From an uncultured Campylobacterales bacterium (lineage in GTDB: Bacteria; Campylobacterota; Campylobacteria; Campylobacterales; Sulfurimonadaceae), in contig CAITKP010000084.1 in NCBI GenBank assembly GCA_903892995.1, positions 1 through 43,619 on the forward strand: a stretch of DNA of 43,619 nucleotides, given 5' to 3'. Below, piece by piece: positions 1 to 9,175 of this stretch. Position 1 is the stretch's first letter; each line of letters opens with the position of its first letter. Under the pieces are notes generated by a model. That model worked only from the letters and a program-made list of their open reading frames with translations, was not told where the DNA came from and did not search any database. The translations under genes were made by a program, and so were the position numbers.

Positions 1-171
1 CAATTCTGTACACATACTTTCATCTGGAAGAGTGGATTCTAAAGATTTTATAACTTCATTTTCACTATTTTCAAAGGAGTCATAACAGGTTCTAGCTGCC
101 GCTTCTGCAACACCAATACCTGTATCTTGCAAAAGAACTACTTCGGGCTTTGAGTAATCGATTCCATACAT
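1..171 (-). CDS. thyX: ThyX-like flavin-dependent thymidylate synthase, N-terminal part (partial)
   Basis: The gene runs off the left edge, leaving 57 codons from the ATG at 171. The peptide begins MYGIDYSKPEVVLLQ and contains a conserved-looking block, GIGVAEAAARTCYDSF, near residues 19-34. That block resembles the N-terminal A-[IA]-R-T-C region of ThyX enzymes, which methylate dUMP to dTMP using methylenetetrahydrofolate and FAD. The ThyX motif RHRxxSxNExSxRY would lie outside the window, so the family call rests on this short segment only. A second ATG at 167 is in another frame and gives only a short shadow ORF. A purine-rich AAAGAG stretch precedes the chosen start. Confidence 0.55.
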   Translation of the reverse strand, partial: MYGIDYSKPEVVLLQDTGIGVAEAAARTCYDSFENSENEVIKSLESTLPDESMCTEL

Positions 172-276
172 ACTACACTCTTTTTTATTCTTATTATATC
201 CAAACCTAAGAAAATTAATCTTTGCCACATGTTAGCTGTGCTACTCTTTTTCATATCAGATTTAAAGGAGATACAG

Positions 277-726
277 ATGAGAAACCTCAATACAAAGCTT
301 GAAGAGTATGTAAAAAGATGTGATGAAGCATTTCTTTCAGAGCACCTCAAAGCGCTTCTTGATGAAGCCAATGCAAATATCGTTACTATCGAAGTTGAAG
401 AGCTTTATGATATCGCAAAAGCGGTTGTGCTTGTGGATGTAAGAGAACCCGAAGAGTTCGCTTCTGGCTACATAGATGCGCACACTGTCGTGACAATGCC
501 TAGAGGAAAACTAGAGTTTATGGCTATTGATAAACTCGCAAAACAGTTTGGGCAAGATATTGAAATCGTGACCTATTGTCTCAAAGGTCCACGCGGAGCT
601 TTAGCGGCTTACCAACTCAAAAAGCTTGGATTTACTAATGTAAAAAACCTTAAAGGTGGCATTTTAGAGTGGCTTGCAAAAGGCAATACAATTCACAGCT
701 ATTTGGGTGAACTCGCTCTGGTTTAA
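277..726 (+). CDS. Rhodanese-domain protein
   Basis: A 149-aa single-domain rhodanese (sulfurtransferase fold). An N-terminal helical segment of about 40 residues precedes the domain. DVREPEEF at 54-61 is the usual CH2A motif. Cys101 sits in the active-site loop CLKGPRG, and the closing GGILEWLAKG lies at 127-136. The loop differs from the common CRxGxR form, so the substrate (persulfide, thiosulfate or another) cannot be stated. The start is placed at 277 because AAGGAG lies 7 bases upstream; the earlier in-frame ATG at 229 would add a hydrophobic leader with no ribosome site. The stop overlaps the convergent pcm stop by 4 bases. Confidence 0.85.
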   Translation: MRNLNTKLEEYVKRCDEAFLSEHLKALLDEANANIVTIEVEELYDIAKAVVLVDVREPEEFASGYIDAHTVVTMPRGKLEFMAIDKLAKQFGQDIEIVTYCLKGPRGALAAYQLKKLGFTNVKNLKGGILEWLAKGNTIHSYLGELALV

Positions 727-1364
727 AACTTCTGTATTCCATCTAAGATAGGAACGAACTCGCAATCTTCGAGTTCCTCCTCTTTGATATTAAACCCTTT
801 TTTTGTAAATCTTACAATCACTTGCTTGTTTCCTTTTTGAAGAGGAGCGACCAAAATCCCGCCATCACTGAGCTGATCGAAAAGTTTTTTTGGAATCTCT
901 TTTGCAGTAGCAGAGAAAAGTATTCGCTCAAAGGGTGCATACCTCTCCCAGCCATTTTGCCCATCATCAACTCTTGTATGAATATTGTGGATGCCAAGCT
1001 GTTTAAATCTCTCTTTTGCTTCAAGCATTAAAGACTCTATTCTCTCAATCGTAAAAACACCACGAAAAAGGTGAGAAAGTACCGCGGCTTGATAACCGCT
1101 TCCACATCCAACTTCTAAGACTCTATCGGCTCCATGAGGAAGAAGGTACTCTGTCATCTTGGCAACCGTCAAAGGTGAGCTGATCCACTGATAGGATCCC
1201 ATCGGCAAAGCATCAAGTTTATATGCATTATGTGTAAATCCTCGAGGCACAAACGCCTCTCGATTTGTATTTGCTAAAGCAGCGTGTACCTCTTTAGAAA
1301 GTGGAAATCTTTTTTCCACCTCTTGAGCCAAACGGGCTGTTTTCATTGCTGTTATCTTATCCAA
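723..1364 (-). CDS. pcm: Protein-L-isoaspartate O-methyltransferase
   Basis: A 213-aa SAM-dependent methyltransferase that recognises damaged L-isoaspartyl residues and starts their repair. The family motifs are present: QWISSP near residue 59 (substrate side) and the SAM-binding block VLEVGCGSGYQAA at 82-94. A helical N-terminus and the C-terminal GGILVAPLQKG strand also match. Length is normal for Pcm. It is the last gene of a leftward run nrdB-TPR-nitrilase-pcm and overlaps the nitrilase stop by 8 bases, which suggests translational coupling. Confidence 0.92.
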   Translation of the reverse strand: MDKITAMKTARLAQEVEKRFPLSKEVHAALANTNREAFVPRGFTHNAYKLDALPMGSYQWISSPLTVAKMTEYLLPHGADRVLEVGCGSGYQAAVLSHLFRGVFTIERIESLMLEAKERFKQLGIHNIHTRVDDGQNGWERYAPFERILFSATAKEIPKKLFDQLSDGGILVAPLQKGNKQVIVRFTKKGFNIKEEELEDCEFVPILDGIQKF

Positions 1365-2079
1365 TCCCTACATCCAAATACCGGCGCATCTTCTGCACCT
1401 CTTTTTTATCATAATCCACTTGTAAGCAAGCTCTATTCTCATTTCTCTCTTCAACACCAAAAGGCGTGATTATACCACTTAGTTTTGTGCACTCTTCGTT
1501 TGCGCTGTCACTTGCGATTACATAACACTGATTTATTATCGCCAAACTTTGTGTGAGCAGTTTAAAATGCTCTTTTCTCAAAACTCCCCACCATGAAGGG
1601 ATTGCGATGATGTCTGCACCCTCTAACTTCTGCCATAACAACTTAAAACGGAGTTCAAAACAGATCAAAACACCGAGTTTGAATCCAGCGACCTCAATAA
1701 GCTCTACTCTTTCACTGCTCTCTTGGAAGAAATAGTTATTTTCTCCTCCAAAACGAAAAAGACGCGCTTTACCTCTTTGATGTATGATAGCTCCATCATG
1801 AAAAATCTTTGCCATGTTATAGATTTTACCATCTATTTTTTCTATAACAGTGAGTATAACAATCCGTTTTTGAACAGCATTTTTAATTGCCTCTGTTGCC
1901 CTAGATGCGAAGCTCAAAACCTCATCAAAACGTTCATAATCAAAACCTGTAAGACAAACTTCTGGTGCTACTACGACGCTCTTTTGAGGTGTATCTTGTA
2001 GAAGTTTAAGCAGTGCTTGCAGATTAAGATCATAATCCTGCGTTGTTGTAAACTGTAAAGAACACAACTTATACTTCAT
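1357..2079 (-). CDS. Carbon-nitrogen hydrolase (nitrilase superfamily)
   Basis: A 240-aa protein with the complete nitrilase catalytic triad: Glu40 in VVVAPEVCLTGF, Lys104 in RGKARLFRFG and Cys140 in VLICFELRF. Superfamily members hydrolyse amides or nitriles (omega-amidase, carbamoylputrescine amidase and others). The substrate cannot be read from the motifs. It lies between a TPR protein gene and pcm with overlaps on both sides (11 bases upstream, 8 downstream), so all are probably one transcript. Confidence 0.85.
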   Translation of the reverse strand: MKYKLCSLQFTTTQDYDLNLQALLKLLQDTPQKSVVVAPEVCLTGFDYERFDEVLSFASRATEAIKNAVQKRIVILTVIEKIDGKIYNMAKIFHDGAIIHQRGKARLFRFGGENNYFFQESSERVELIEVAGFKLGVLICFELRFKLLWQKLEGADIIAIPSWWGVLRKEHFKLLTQSLAIINQCYVIASDSANEECTKLSGIITPFGVEERNENRACLQVDYDKKEVQKMRRYLDVGIG

Positions 2080-3526
2080 TCTTCACATCCTCTTTTAGCA
2101 TTTTTAAAACACTATCCCAATCTGATATTTTTTCTTGTCTATATATTTTTACAGAAGTGTACCAATTTGTCTCCGTCTCATCAAGTCCCCATCTCCAATC
2201 AGGCACAAATGGGAGCATTAAAAAAGATTTTTTTCCCATTGCTCCACTTAGATGGATTAAAGAGCTGTCAATACTGACAATGGCATCCATACACGCCACC
2301 ATAACTGCGGTATCATAAAAATCTGTAATCAAACTTCCTAAATCTTTAACATTATACTCATCAAGAACTATTTTTTCCTCTTTACTGATTCCATACTGCA
2401 GAGAATAAAATTTAATCTCACCAAAAAGTTCACACAACCCTTCTAGGAAGGTTTTTAATTCGATCGATCTATTTTTATCGTTTTGATGTAAAGGACTCCC
2501 TTGATATGCAAAACCAACTTTTTTCTTTTTGCCTACATTCAAGTGCTTTTGTGCAAATCTTATCGCATCATTTGCATCTACATGTAAATACCTCTTCGAG
2601 AGAGGAATATTCTCATATTTGAGTCCCACATGATAACCCATATCAAGCATAGGTAGGTAGTATAAAAACTCTTGGATCTCTTGAGTAACCATAAAGGATC
2701 TGTTTGGAAAATTGTATGTAAACAGTTTCAACAATGGCTGGGAAATATAATAGACATATTTCATATTTAACGATGCAAGTTGTGAATCAAAACGAATAAA
2801 CTGTATGGCATCCCCAAAACCTTGCTCAAAGCAGATTAATACCTCATGACTCCCTGCATCTGCAAGATTTTGAATCAAGATTTTCTCTTTTAAAAGCTCT
2901 GTATTTATATAGAGATCATATTTGTGATAACGATATCTATAAAGTTCAAAACCCTTTTCATACTCCTTTTGCAATAAAAAAAGCAAAGCAAGATTCAAAA
3001 CTGTTTCGAAACTTTTTGGTTCAATCTCTAGTGCTTTTGTGTAATATTCTAAAGCTTTTACAAGATCTTTTTTTTCCTTATAAATCACTCCAAGATTATT
3101 ATATGCATCTGCATTATTTGTATCGATTTTTAAAACTTTAGTAGCGTACTTCTGTGCTTTTTGATGATCATTTTCTAACTTATAAATAACGCTTAAATTG
3201 TTCAATGCAGCGATATCTTTTTCATCAAGATCAGCTATCTGATGGTAGTATTTTTTTGCGCTTTGAAGATCACCCTCTATCTTATATAATGAAGCAATAT
3301 TTTTAAGAGTATCTATGTAATTTGGATTACATGTAAGCGCTTTTTCATAAAATAATTTAGCTCTTTGCAAATCACCTTGTATTTGATATATGACACCGAG
3401 ATTATTGTTGACTTGTGGTTGTTCTGGATTGAGAGTTAAAAATTTTTTGTAGTATTTTTTTGCATTTTGGAAGTCGTTTTGCATATGGTATTCATATGCA
3501 ATTCTGCCAACTTCATCTTCACTCAA
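2069..3526 (-). CDS. TPR protein with C-terminal glycosyltransferase-like domain
   Basis: A 485-aa protein. Residues 1 to about 205 form six TPR units of about 34 residues with the NNLGVIY and A..YY.KAL consensus. Residues from about 220 onward form a globular domain ending in SIDSSLIHLSGAMGKKSFL and PDWRWG. This resembles the glycosyltransferase-family-9-like ends of many bacterial TPR proteins, but no reaction can be assigned. The apparent start is TTG at 3526, and no ATG in frame gives a full first repeat. It begins 12 bases after the nrdB stop. It carries one exact TTACATGTAA (encoding LTCN) and one near copy (encoding LHVD). Confidence 0.75.
   Translation of the reverse strand: MSEDEVGRIAYEYHMQNDFQNAKKYYKKFLTLNPEQPQVNNNLGVIYQIQGDLQRAKLFYEKALTCNPNYIDTLKNIASLYKIEGDLQSAKKYYHQIADLDEKDIAALNNLSVIYKLENDHQKAQKYATKVLKIDTNNADAYNNLGVIYKEKKDLVKALEYYTKALEIEPKSFETVLNLALLFLLQKEYEKGFELYRYRYHKYDLYINTELLKEKILIQNLADAGSHEVLICFEQGFGDAIQFIRFDSQLASLNMKYVYYISQPLLKLFTYNFPNRSFMVTQEIQEFLYYLPMLDMGYHVGLKYENIPLSKRYLHVDANDAIRFAQKHLNVGKKKKVGFAYQGSPLHQNDKNRSIELKTFLEGLCELFGEIKFYSLQYGISKEEKIVLDEYNVKDLGSLITDFYDTAVMVACMDAIVSIDSSLIHLSGAMGKKSFLMLPFVPDWRWGLDETETNWYTSVKIYRQEKISDWDSVLKMLKEDVKNEV
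3327..3336. repeat. TTACATGTAA copy
   Basis: Exact copy in the TPR gene, reading L-T-C-N; right flank G only. Confidence 0.9.
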
Positions 3527-3538
3527 GAAAGATTCATC

Positions 3539-4564
3539 TTAAAAATCATCAAAATTCAAACTTCCTTTTGAGTAGTTTGTCACTGTTCCCTCAAAGAAAT
3601 TTGTTTTTTGATCATTAAATTTTGCAAAATCTTCAACCCATTTGATCGGATTGCTGACATTATAAAGCTTCTCAAACCCTACAGAACTCAAACGATCATC
3701 AGCTAAATATTGTATATACTGCTCAACTATATCGTTTGTTAGTCCTAATATTTGCCCTTGAGTAATATATTTTCCCCAATTACTTTCAAGCTCAACTGCC
3801 TTTTTAAACATCTCAATAACTTCAGCTTTGAGTGTTTCGGTAAAAAGATAGGGCTTATCGCGACGAAGGGTATTGATAAGATTTTTAAACAAAACAAGGT
3901 GTGTTACCTCATCTCTTTGAATAAATCGAATCATCTGTGCAGAGCCTAGCATTTTACCTGAACGCGCTAAAGTATAGATATAAGCAAATCCACTGTAAAA
4001 GTAGATCCCCTCTAGTATCTGATTGGCAAAACAAGCTTTAAGAAAGTTAGTCTCGCTTGGCTCTTTAGAGAGCTGTTCATACACAGCTGCAATTGCGTCA
4101 TTTTTATGTTTTAGCATCATATCTTTACGCCAAAGATCATAAATCTCAGCAGAGTTTTGGCTGATAGAATCAACCATAACAGCATAGCTTTGTGAATGAA
4201 GCGCTTCTTCAAAAGATTGGCGTACTAAAATGAGGTTCACTTCAGGTGCTGTCACGTATGGATTTATATTGTCTATGATGTTATTTGTTTGGAGTGAATC
4301 CATAAAGATGAGTTGTGAGAGGGCTTTATCATACGCAGTTTTCTCAGCATCTGTGAGGTTTTTATAATCATTTGCATCACGTGTGAGATCAACCTCTTTT
4401 GGAAACCAAGTGTTATTGAGCATAACTTCCCAAAGATTATATGCCCACTGGTATTTGATATTGTTTAACTCAAAAATACCAGTTGGATTTCCACCGAAAA
4501 TTTGACGGTCATTCACATGTTCTTGCGATTCTGGATTATAAATCTTTTTTCTGTTAATCATCAT
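3539..4564 (-). CDS. nrdB: Ribonucleoside-diphosphate reductase, beta subunit
   Basis: A 341-aa class I ribonucleotide reductase small subunit that houses the di-iron/tyrosyl radical cofactor used by NrdA to make dNTPs. The ligand set is visible: Asp89 in FMDSLQ, Glu120 and His123 in [10 protein letters not shown] with candidate radical Tyr127, then Glu185 in ILEGIYF and Glu219/His222 in RDEVTHL. The C-terminal tail, which docks on NrdA, ends LNFDDF. Unusually, nrdA is not adjacent but about 15 kb away at 19.8-22.2 kb. This gene appears to head the operon with the TPR, nitrilase and pcm genes. Confidence 0.95.
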   Translation of the reverse strand: MMINRKKIYNPESQEHVNDRQIFGGNPTGIFELNNIKYQWAYNLWEVMLNNTWFPKEVDLTRDANDYKNLTDAEKTAYDKALSQLIFMDSLQTNNIIDNINPYVTAPEVNLILVRQSFEEALHSQSYAVMVDSISQNSAEIYDLWRKDMMLKHKNDAIAAVYEQLSKEPSETNFLKACFANQILEGIYFYSGFAYIYTLARSGKMLGSAQMIRFIQRDEVTHLVLFKNLINTLRRDKPYLFTETLKAEVIEMFKKAVELESNWGKYITQGQILGLTNDIVEQYIQYLADDRLSSVGFEKLYNVSNPIKWVEDFAKFNDQKTNFFEGTVTNYSKGSLNFDDF

Positions 4565-4638
4565 ACACCTCTTTATAAGTCCGTGATTATAGTCCTAAAC
4601 TCTTTAAGAACTGTTTACAGGTTTGATGTATTAAAAAC

Positions 4639-5052
4639 TTATTTTGTTAGCTTCCATTTATGATCAATCAGTTTAAGTTTTGTCGGTTTTCCATCGATCA
4701 TAGCGACTTTAGTCTCTTTATCAGCACCATCTTGAATACTTATTTTTGTACAGTTGATCTCAGACATTTTTTGTTTTACCATGCCCATTTGTGCATCAAA
4801 AACTTTCTGAATTCCATCACGCTGCTCTTTTGGAAGGGCTGCAATTTGAGTTTTTGCTTCTTCTAATTTTTTTTGTCCAGCTGTTATCTCTTTTGTTGAT
4901 TCTTCATCTGTATATTTTTTTAATTCATTAAAATCCATACCTTGAAGCGCTTTACAAACTTGAGTTGCTGTCTCTTTTGGATCTTCATCTCGAGAGCATC
5001 CACTCATCAATAAAACTGTTGCGCTAAGCGCTAATACAACATATTTTTTCAT
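4639..5052 (-). CDS. Small secreted lipoprotein, unknown function
   Basis: A 137-aa protein with a clear lipoprotein signal. A positively charged start (MKK) and a hydrophobic stretch are followed by the lipobox LMSGC with the acylated cysteine at residue 19. The mature part is charged and helical (coiled character around residues 40-95), with the segment CKALQGMDFNELKKYT resembling small lipoproteins of the DUF4878 type. That family assignment is tentative. It is transcribed leftward between typA and nrdB with its own spacer on both sides. Confidence 0.8.
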   Translation of the reverse strand: MKKYVVLALSATVLLMSGCSRDEDPKETATQVCKALQGMDFNELKKYTDEESTKEITAGQKKLEEAKTQIAALPKEQRDGIQKVFDAQMGMVKQKMSEINCTKISIQDGADKETKVAMIDGKPTKLKLIDHKWKLTK

Positions 5053-5097
5053 ATTAAGAACCTTGTTTTGTATATTATAAAAAGAAAGATAGAGGTC

Positions 5098-5107
5098 TTA
5101 CATGTAA
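5098..5107. repeat. TTACATGTAA copy
   Basis: Exact 12-bp form, first of the pair after typA. Confidence 0.95.
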
Positions 5108-5114
5108 GGCTTGC

Positions 5115-5124
5115 TTACATGTAA
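5115..5124. repeat. TTACATGTAA copy
   Basis: Exact 12-bp form, second of the pair after typA. Confidence 0.95.
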
Positions 5125-5129
5125 GTGTT

Positions 5130-6935
5130 TTATGATTTACGAGTATGGCGTTTACGTTCACTTTCGCTTAGGTAACGTTTACGAATACGGATGTTTAAAG
5201 GAGTGATCTCTAGAAGTTCATCATCTTCGATCCACTCTAATGCACGTTCCAAACTCATATCACGAGGTGGAACAAGTTTGATCGCTTCATCAGCACCTGA
5301 TGAACGAACATTTGATTGTGCTTTTCCTTTAATCGCATTTACAACAAGGTCATTATTACGAGCGTGTTCACCAACGATCATACCCTCATAAACTTTCTCT
5401 TGAGGACCAACGAAAAGTACACCACGGTCTTGAAGGTTGAAAAGTGAATATGCAAGTGTCACACCATTTTCCATAGAGATAAGTGCTCCATATTGACGAG
5501 ACTCAACGCCACCGCTATATGGACGGAACTCTAAAAATGAGTGGTTCATAATCCCCTCACCTTTTGTGTCTGTTAAGAACTGACCACGGAATCCGATCAA
5601 TGAACGAGCAGGAATTTCAAACTCGATACGTTGGAAGCCTTGACCCATTGGAATCATCGATTTCATCTCTGCTTTACGACGACCTAAACGCTCGATAACA
5701 GAACCACCAAACTCTTCAGGAACATCGATTACAAGGTGCTCAAATGGTTCACATTTTACGCCTTCGATCTCACGAACGATAACTTCTGGACGAGAAATAC
5801 CAAACTCAAAACCTTCACGACGCATATTTTCAGCAAGAATCGTAATTTGAAGCTCGCCACGTCCTGATACTTTAAATTTACCCTCACCAACAACTTCACA
5901 TTTCATTGCAACGTTTGTTTGCATCTCAGACTCTAAACGGTCTTTGATTTTGTTTGAAGTAACGTGTTTACCCTCAGTTCCAGCAAGTGGAGAATCATTT
6001 ACAGAAAATACAACGCTTAGAGTTGGCTCTTCAATGTGCATTGGATCAAGTGGCATTGGATTAGCTGGATCACAAACAGTATCTCCAACATCAACAGTTT
6101 CTAGACCCGCGAATGCAACGATATCTCCTGCTTCAGCTTCTTCAATCTCCATACGGTTAAGACCATGAAAACCGATAAGTTTTGTAATACGACCTTTAAC
6201 CATTTCACCATCTGCTTTTGCAAGAAGGATGTTGCTTCCTTTACGAATAACACCATTGAAAATACGAGAAATACCGATTTTTCCAACATAGTTATCATAA
6301 TCAAGTGTAAATACTTGTGCTTGAACTGGATTTTCTTTATCGCCAACTGGCTCTGGAATTTGACTCAAAATTGTCTCGAAAATACATTCGAAGTTTCCAT
6401 CTGGATCTGCCATATCAAGTTTTGCGATACCATCACGAGCAGCAGCATAAATGATTGGGAAATCTAGTTGATCTTCAGTTGCGTCCATTGCAGCAAAAAG
6501 GTCAAACATCTCATCAACAACGCGCTCTGGCTCTGCTGAAGGTTTGTCAATTTTGTTAATAACAACGATTGGTTTTTTACCAAGTGCTAGCATCTTTTTA
6601 ACAACAAATTTTGTTTGAGGCATAACACCCTCATACGCATCAACAAGAACTAAAACACCATCAACCATTTTTAAAACACGTTCAACTTCCCCACCAAAAT
6701 CGGCGTGGCCCGGAGTGTCAATAATATTGATTTTATAATCTTTGTAACGAATTGCAGTATTTTTAGAAAGAATCGTGATCCCTCTCTCTTTTTCTAAAGC
6801 ATTGCTATCCATTGCTCTTTCATCGTGTTGCTCATGAGCTCCATATGTTCCTGATTGCTCTAACAAACCATCAACTAGTGTAGTTTTACCGTGGTCAACG
6901 TGCGCGATAACGGCGATATTTCTAATCTTTTGCAA
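5130..6935 (-). CDS. typA: Ribosome-associated translational GTPase TypA/BipA
   Basis: A 601-aa translational GTPase related to EF-G that binds the 70S ribosome and helps 50S assembly and stress growth. The N-terminal G domain shows AHVDHGKT at 10-17, the GITI switch, DTPGHADF and NKIDKP. EF-Tu domain 2, EF-G-like domains and the BipA-specific C-terminal domain follow, with [20 protein letters not shown] characteristic of TypA. The start is TTG at 6935, supported by GAGGAAAACACC just upstream. A minus-strand TATAAT lies at 6982-6987. Confidence 0.96.
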   Translation of the reverse strand: MQKIRNIAVIAHVDHGKTTLVDGLLEQSGTYGAHEQHDERAMDSNALEKERGITILSKNTAIRYKDYKINIIDTPGHADFGGEVERVLKMVDGVLVLVDAYEGVMPQTKFVVKKMLALGKKPIVVINKIDKPSAEPERVVDEMFDLFAAMDATEDQLDFPIIYAAARDGIAKLDMADPDGNFECIFETILSQIPEPVGDKENPVQAQVFTLDYDNYVGKIGISRIFNGVIRKGSNILLAKADGEMVKGRITKLIGFHGLNRMEIEEAEAGDIVAFAGLETVDVGDTVCDPANPMPLDPMHIEEPTLSVVFSVNDSPLAGTEGKHVTSNKIKDRLESEMQTNVAMKCEVVGEGKFKVSGRGELQITILAENMRREGFEFGISRPEVIVREIEGVKCEPFEHLVIDVPEEFGGSVIERLGRRKAEMKSMIPMGQGFQRIEFEIPARSLIGFRGQFLTDTKGEGIMNHSFLEFRPYSGGVESRQYGALISMENGVTLAYSLFNLQDRGVLFVGPQEKVYEGMIVGEHARNNDLVVNAIKGKAQSNVRSSGADEAIKLVPPRDMSLERALEWIEDDELLEITPLNIRIRKRYLSESERKRHTRKS

Positions 6936-6981
6936 GGTGTTTTCCTCGTAGTTCTCTATTATTTAGAGATAAATTTTCGGG

Positions 6982-6987
6982 ATTATA
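6982..6987 (-). promoter_or_regulatory. Candidate -10 element for typA
   Basis: The plus-strand ATTATA reads TATAAT on the minus strand, 47 bases upstream of the TTG start. No consensus -35 is found at the usual spacing. This is common for Campylobacterota promoters, which rely on an AT-rich periodic upstream region. Confidence 0.5.
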
Positions 6988-7050
6988 TCTAAAATATGCT
7001 GTTATTTTTGTTACAACAACTAATATTAGTATTTAAAGCACCTTAATGAT

Positions 7051-7067
7051 GTAACCTCTAAGTAACC
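7051..7067 (+). promoter_or_regulatory. Direct repeat GTAACC, 11-bp period, upstream of response regulator
   Basis: GTAACC occurs at 7051-7056 and again at 7062-7067, one helical turn apart. Tandem half-sites at 11-bp spacing are typical of OmpR/PhoB-family regulators, and the gene starting at 7106 encodes one. An autoregulatory operator is inferred, not shown. Confidence 0.35.
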
Positions 7068-7105
7068 ATATTTTTGATATCATAAACAAAAAGTGGTCAA
7101 AAAAT

Positions 7106-7780
7106 ATGAGTAATTTAATTGTAATCGTCGAAGATGAAGAGGATATTTTAGAGCTGATCGAATACTCTTTAAATAAAGAAGGGTTTGAAACTATCGGCTT
7201 TTTAAACACAAAAAATGTTAAAAATCTTCTTGAAGAGGAAAAGGTTGACCTCATCATCATGGATAGAAATCTCCCCGGAGTCGAGGGAAGTGAGTTTGTT
7301 GCAAAGCTTAGAAATGAGGGAATAAGCACACCTGTTATCTATCTCAGCGCAAAAAATAGTGAAGCAAATATCGAAGAGGGCTTTTTAAGTGGCGGAGATG
7401 ATTACATCACAAAACCATTTAATATGAAAGAGCTCATTTTTAGGATCAAAGCGATTTTAAAAAGAACAAATCCGCTCTCAAACCTAAAAGAACTTGTTTA
7501 TAAAGATATCGTTTTGGGTCTTGAAGCAAGAACAGTGACAATCAATAATGAAAAAATAGATCTTACTAAACTCGAATTTGATCTCCTACTCACACTTGTT
7601 CAAAATCAAAATATTGTCCTTGATCGGGATTATCTTCTTGAACATGTTTGGGGAAATGATGAAGTGTATCAAGACCGCACTGTCAATGTCGCTATCAATC
7701 GTCTCAAAGAAAAAATCGATCCAACAAAAGAGAAAGACTATATCAAAAGTGTGCGTGGCGTTGGCTACACTATCTCTTAA
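7106..7780 (+). CDS. OmpR/PhoB-family response regulator
   Basis: A 224-aa two-domain regulator. The receiver domain has an acidic pocket (EDEED at 9-13), phospho-acceptor Asp53 in IIMDRNLPG and the conserved Lys in DDYITKPF. The winged-helix output domain ends with VWGNDEVYQDRTVNVAINRL and VRGVGYTIS, as in PhoB. The kinase gene follows after 12 bases, so this is a cognate pair. PhoB/PhosR (phosphate response) is the closest-looking family, but the signal is not determinable from sequence. An 11-bp-spaced direct repeat upstream may be its own binding site. Confidence 0.88.
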   Translation: MSNLIVIVEDEEDILELIEYSLNKEGFETIGFLNTKNVKNLLEEEKVDLIIMDRNLPGVEGSEFVAKLRNEGISTPVIYLSAKNSEANIEEGFLSGGDDYITKPFNMKELIFRIKAILKRTNPLSNLKELVYKDIVLGLEARTVTINNEKIDLTKLEFDLLLTLVQNQNIVLDRDYLLEHVWGNDEVYQDRTVNVAINRLKEKIDPTKEKDYIKSVRGVGYTIS

Positions 7781-7792
7781 AAAGGAACAATA

Positions 7793-9175
7793 TTGCTAAA
7801 ACTTCATAGATATTTTTTATACAATTTTTTAGGTCTCTATATTGCTACACTTCTTATATCTTCAGCTGTGAGCTATTTTGCACTTAAAACGATTATTTTA
7901 GAAAACTCCAAAAAAGAGCTTATCGATATTATCAATATCATAGATCTCAATTTAGCACATGTAGATAATCTCAATAAATTTCTAACAAATGTACACACTG
8001 TTTCTGATAAACGTATAACCATCATTGATGAAAATGGACGAGTGCTGGCAGAAACCAATTTTAATAAAGAAAAGATGGAAAATCACCTCTTAAGAGTTGA
8101 GATAATACAGGCAAAAAACTCCACTTATGGATCTTCCATGCGCCATTCAGCAACGCTTAACAGTCAATTTTTATATGTTGCCAAATACACAAGTACAAAA
8201 AAGTATATTCGCGTCGCTCAAAATTTGAGTTCAGTAGAAAAAGAGTTTTACACTATCTATTTTAGAATTATCATCGTCTATGCTATTTTTATTTTGATCG
8301 CTTTTATGATCACAAGTAAAATAAGTAAAAGAGTCAATTATGATATATTTCAGATCTCAAACTACCTCAATGAGATCTCAAATAAAAATTATAAGGCAAT
8401 AATCAAAACAAAATATTTCAGTGAATTTTTGCAAATATCGCTTTTACTTAAAAATTTAGTCAAAAAACTTAGCAATCGTGATAAGAAAAAACGCAAACAT
8501 GAAGCAAAACTTAGACTTATCAATAAACAAAGAAATGATATCCTCTCAGCAATCTCTCATGAGTTTAAAAACCCCGTTGCAGCGATCATGGGATATACAG
8601 AAACGATTCGTGAAGATGAGCATATCAACATCGCAATCCGTAACAAATTTTTAGACAAAATCCTCTCAAATGCAAACAAAATCTCATCTATGATAGATAG
8701 ACTCGCTCTTTCAGTAAAACTTGAAAACAATGACCTCTCCATTACCTATTCTGAGTTTGATATCTATAATCTTTGTGTCGATACAGCAAACAATCTCAAA
8801 GCAAAATACAAAGAGAGAGAAATTATTCTCAATCTTGAACACCTAAATATTCACGCTGATAAAACGATGATAGAGCTAGTTCTCATCAATCTTGCCGACA
8901 ACGCGCTCAAATATTCTGAAGATAGCATCGAGATCAAGATTTTGGATGGTTTTTTATATGTCAATGACAAAGGTATCGGTTTTAATGAATCTGAGATTGA
9001 AAAGATCACTTCAAAATTTTATAGAATCAGAACCAATAGCTGGGATAACTCTATGGGGCTTGGATTGGCGATCGTCTCTTTTATCCTTAAATTGCACCAC
9101 ACAAAGCTTCTGATTTCAAGTAAGCCAAATGAGGGTTCTTCGTTTGGCTTTGATCTTAAACCACTGACAAAATGA
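7793..9175 (+). CDS. Membrane sensor histidine kinase (PhoR-like)
   Basis: A 460-aa sensor kinase. A transmembrane helix lies near residues 10-30, a periplasmic sensing segment of about 130 residues follows, and a second helix lies around 160-180. A HAMP-like linker leads to HisKA with His256 in AISHEFKNPVAAIMGY. The HATPase domain has DNALKYS (N box), NDKGIGF (G1) and MGLGLAIV (G2). The start is TTG at 7793 with AAAGGA upstream. The stop overlaps the cca ATG (ATGA, 9172-9175). It should phosphorylate the regulator encoded just upstream. Confidence 0.9.
   Translation: MLKLHRYFLYNFLGLYIATLLISSAVSYFALKTIILENSKKELIDIINIIDLNLAHVDNLNKFLTNVHTVSDKRITIIDENGRVLAETNFNKEKMENHLLRVEIIQAKNSTYGSSMRHSATLNSQFLYVAKYTSTKKYIRVAQNLSSVEKEFYTIYFRIIIVYAIFILIAFMITSKISKRVNYDIFQISNYLNEISNKNYKAIIKTKYFSEFLQISLLLKNLVKKLSNRDKKKRKHEAKLRLINKQRNDILSAISHEFKNPVAAIMGYTETIREDEHINIAIRNKFLDKILSNANKISSMIDRLALSVKLENNDLSITYSEFDIYNLCVDTANNLKAKYKEREIILNLEHLNIHADKTMIELVLINLADNALKYSEDSIEIKILDGFLYVNDKGIGFNESEIEKITSKFYRIRTNSWDNSMGLGLAIVSFILKLHHTKLLISSKPNEGSSFGFDLKPLTK

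Larger units (their letters stand above)
5097..5125 (-). terminator. Paired CTTACATGTAAG copies forming a terminator-like hairpin after typA
   Basis: Two exact 12-bp copies of CTTACATGTAAG (5097-5108 and 5114-5125) are separated by 5 bases. Because each copy is its own reverse complement, the pair can fold into a 12-bp stem with a 5-base loop. It starts 4 bases after the typA stop and is followed on the minus strand by a pyrimidine-rich stretch (CTCTATCTTTCTTTTT). The placement fits typA termination. The same arrangement is known for DUS/USS pairs in Neisseria and Haemophilus. Confidence 0.7.

Noticed and set aside
229-276. Earlier in-frame ATG extending the rhodanese protein by 16 residues
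   Set aside because: No ribosome site precedes it, while AAGGAG sits just before the ATG at 277.
818-1024. ORFs antisense to or shadowing pcm, gyrB, typA, fliI and other genes
   Set aside because: They overlap well-supported genes, have no recognisable domains or ribosome sites, and reflect codon bias.
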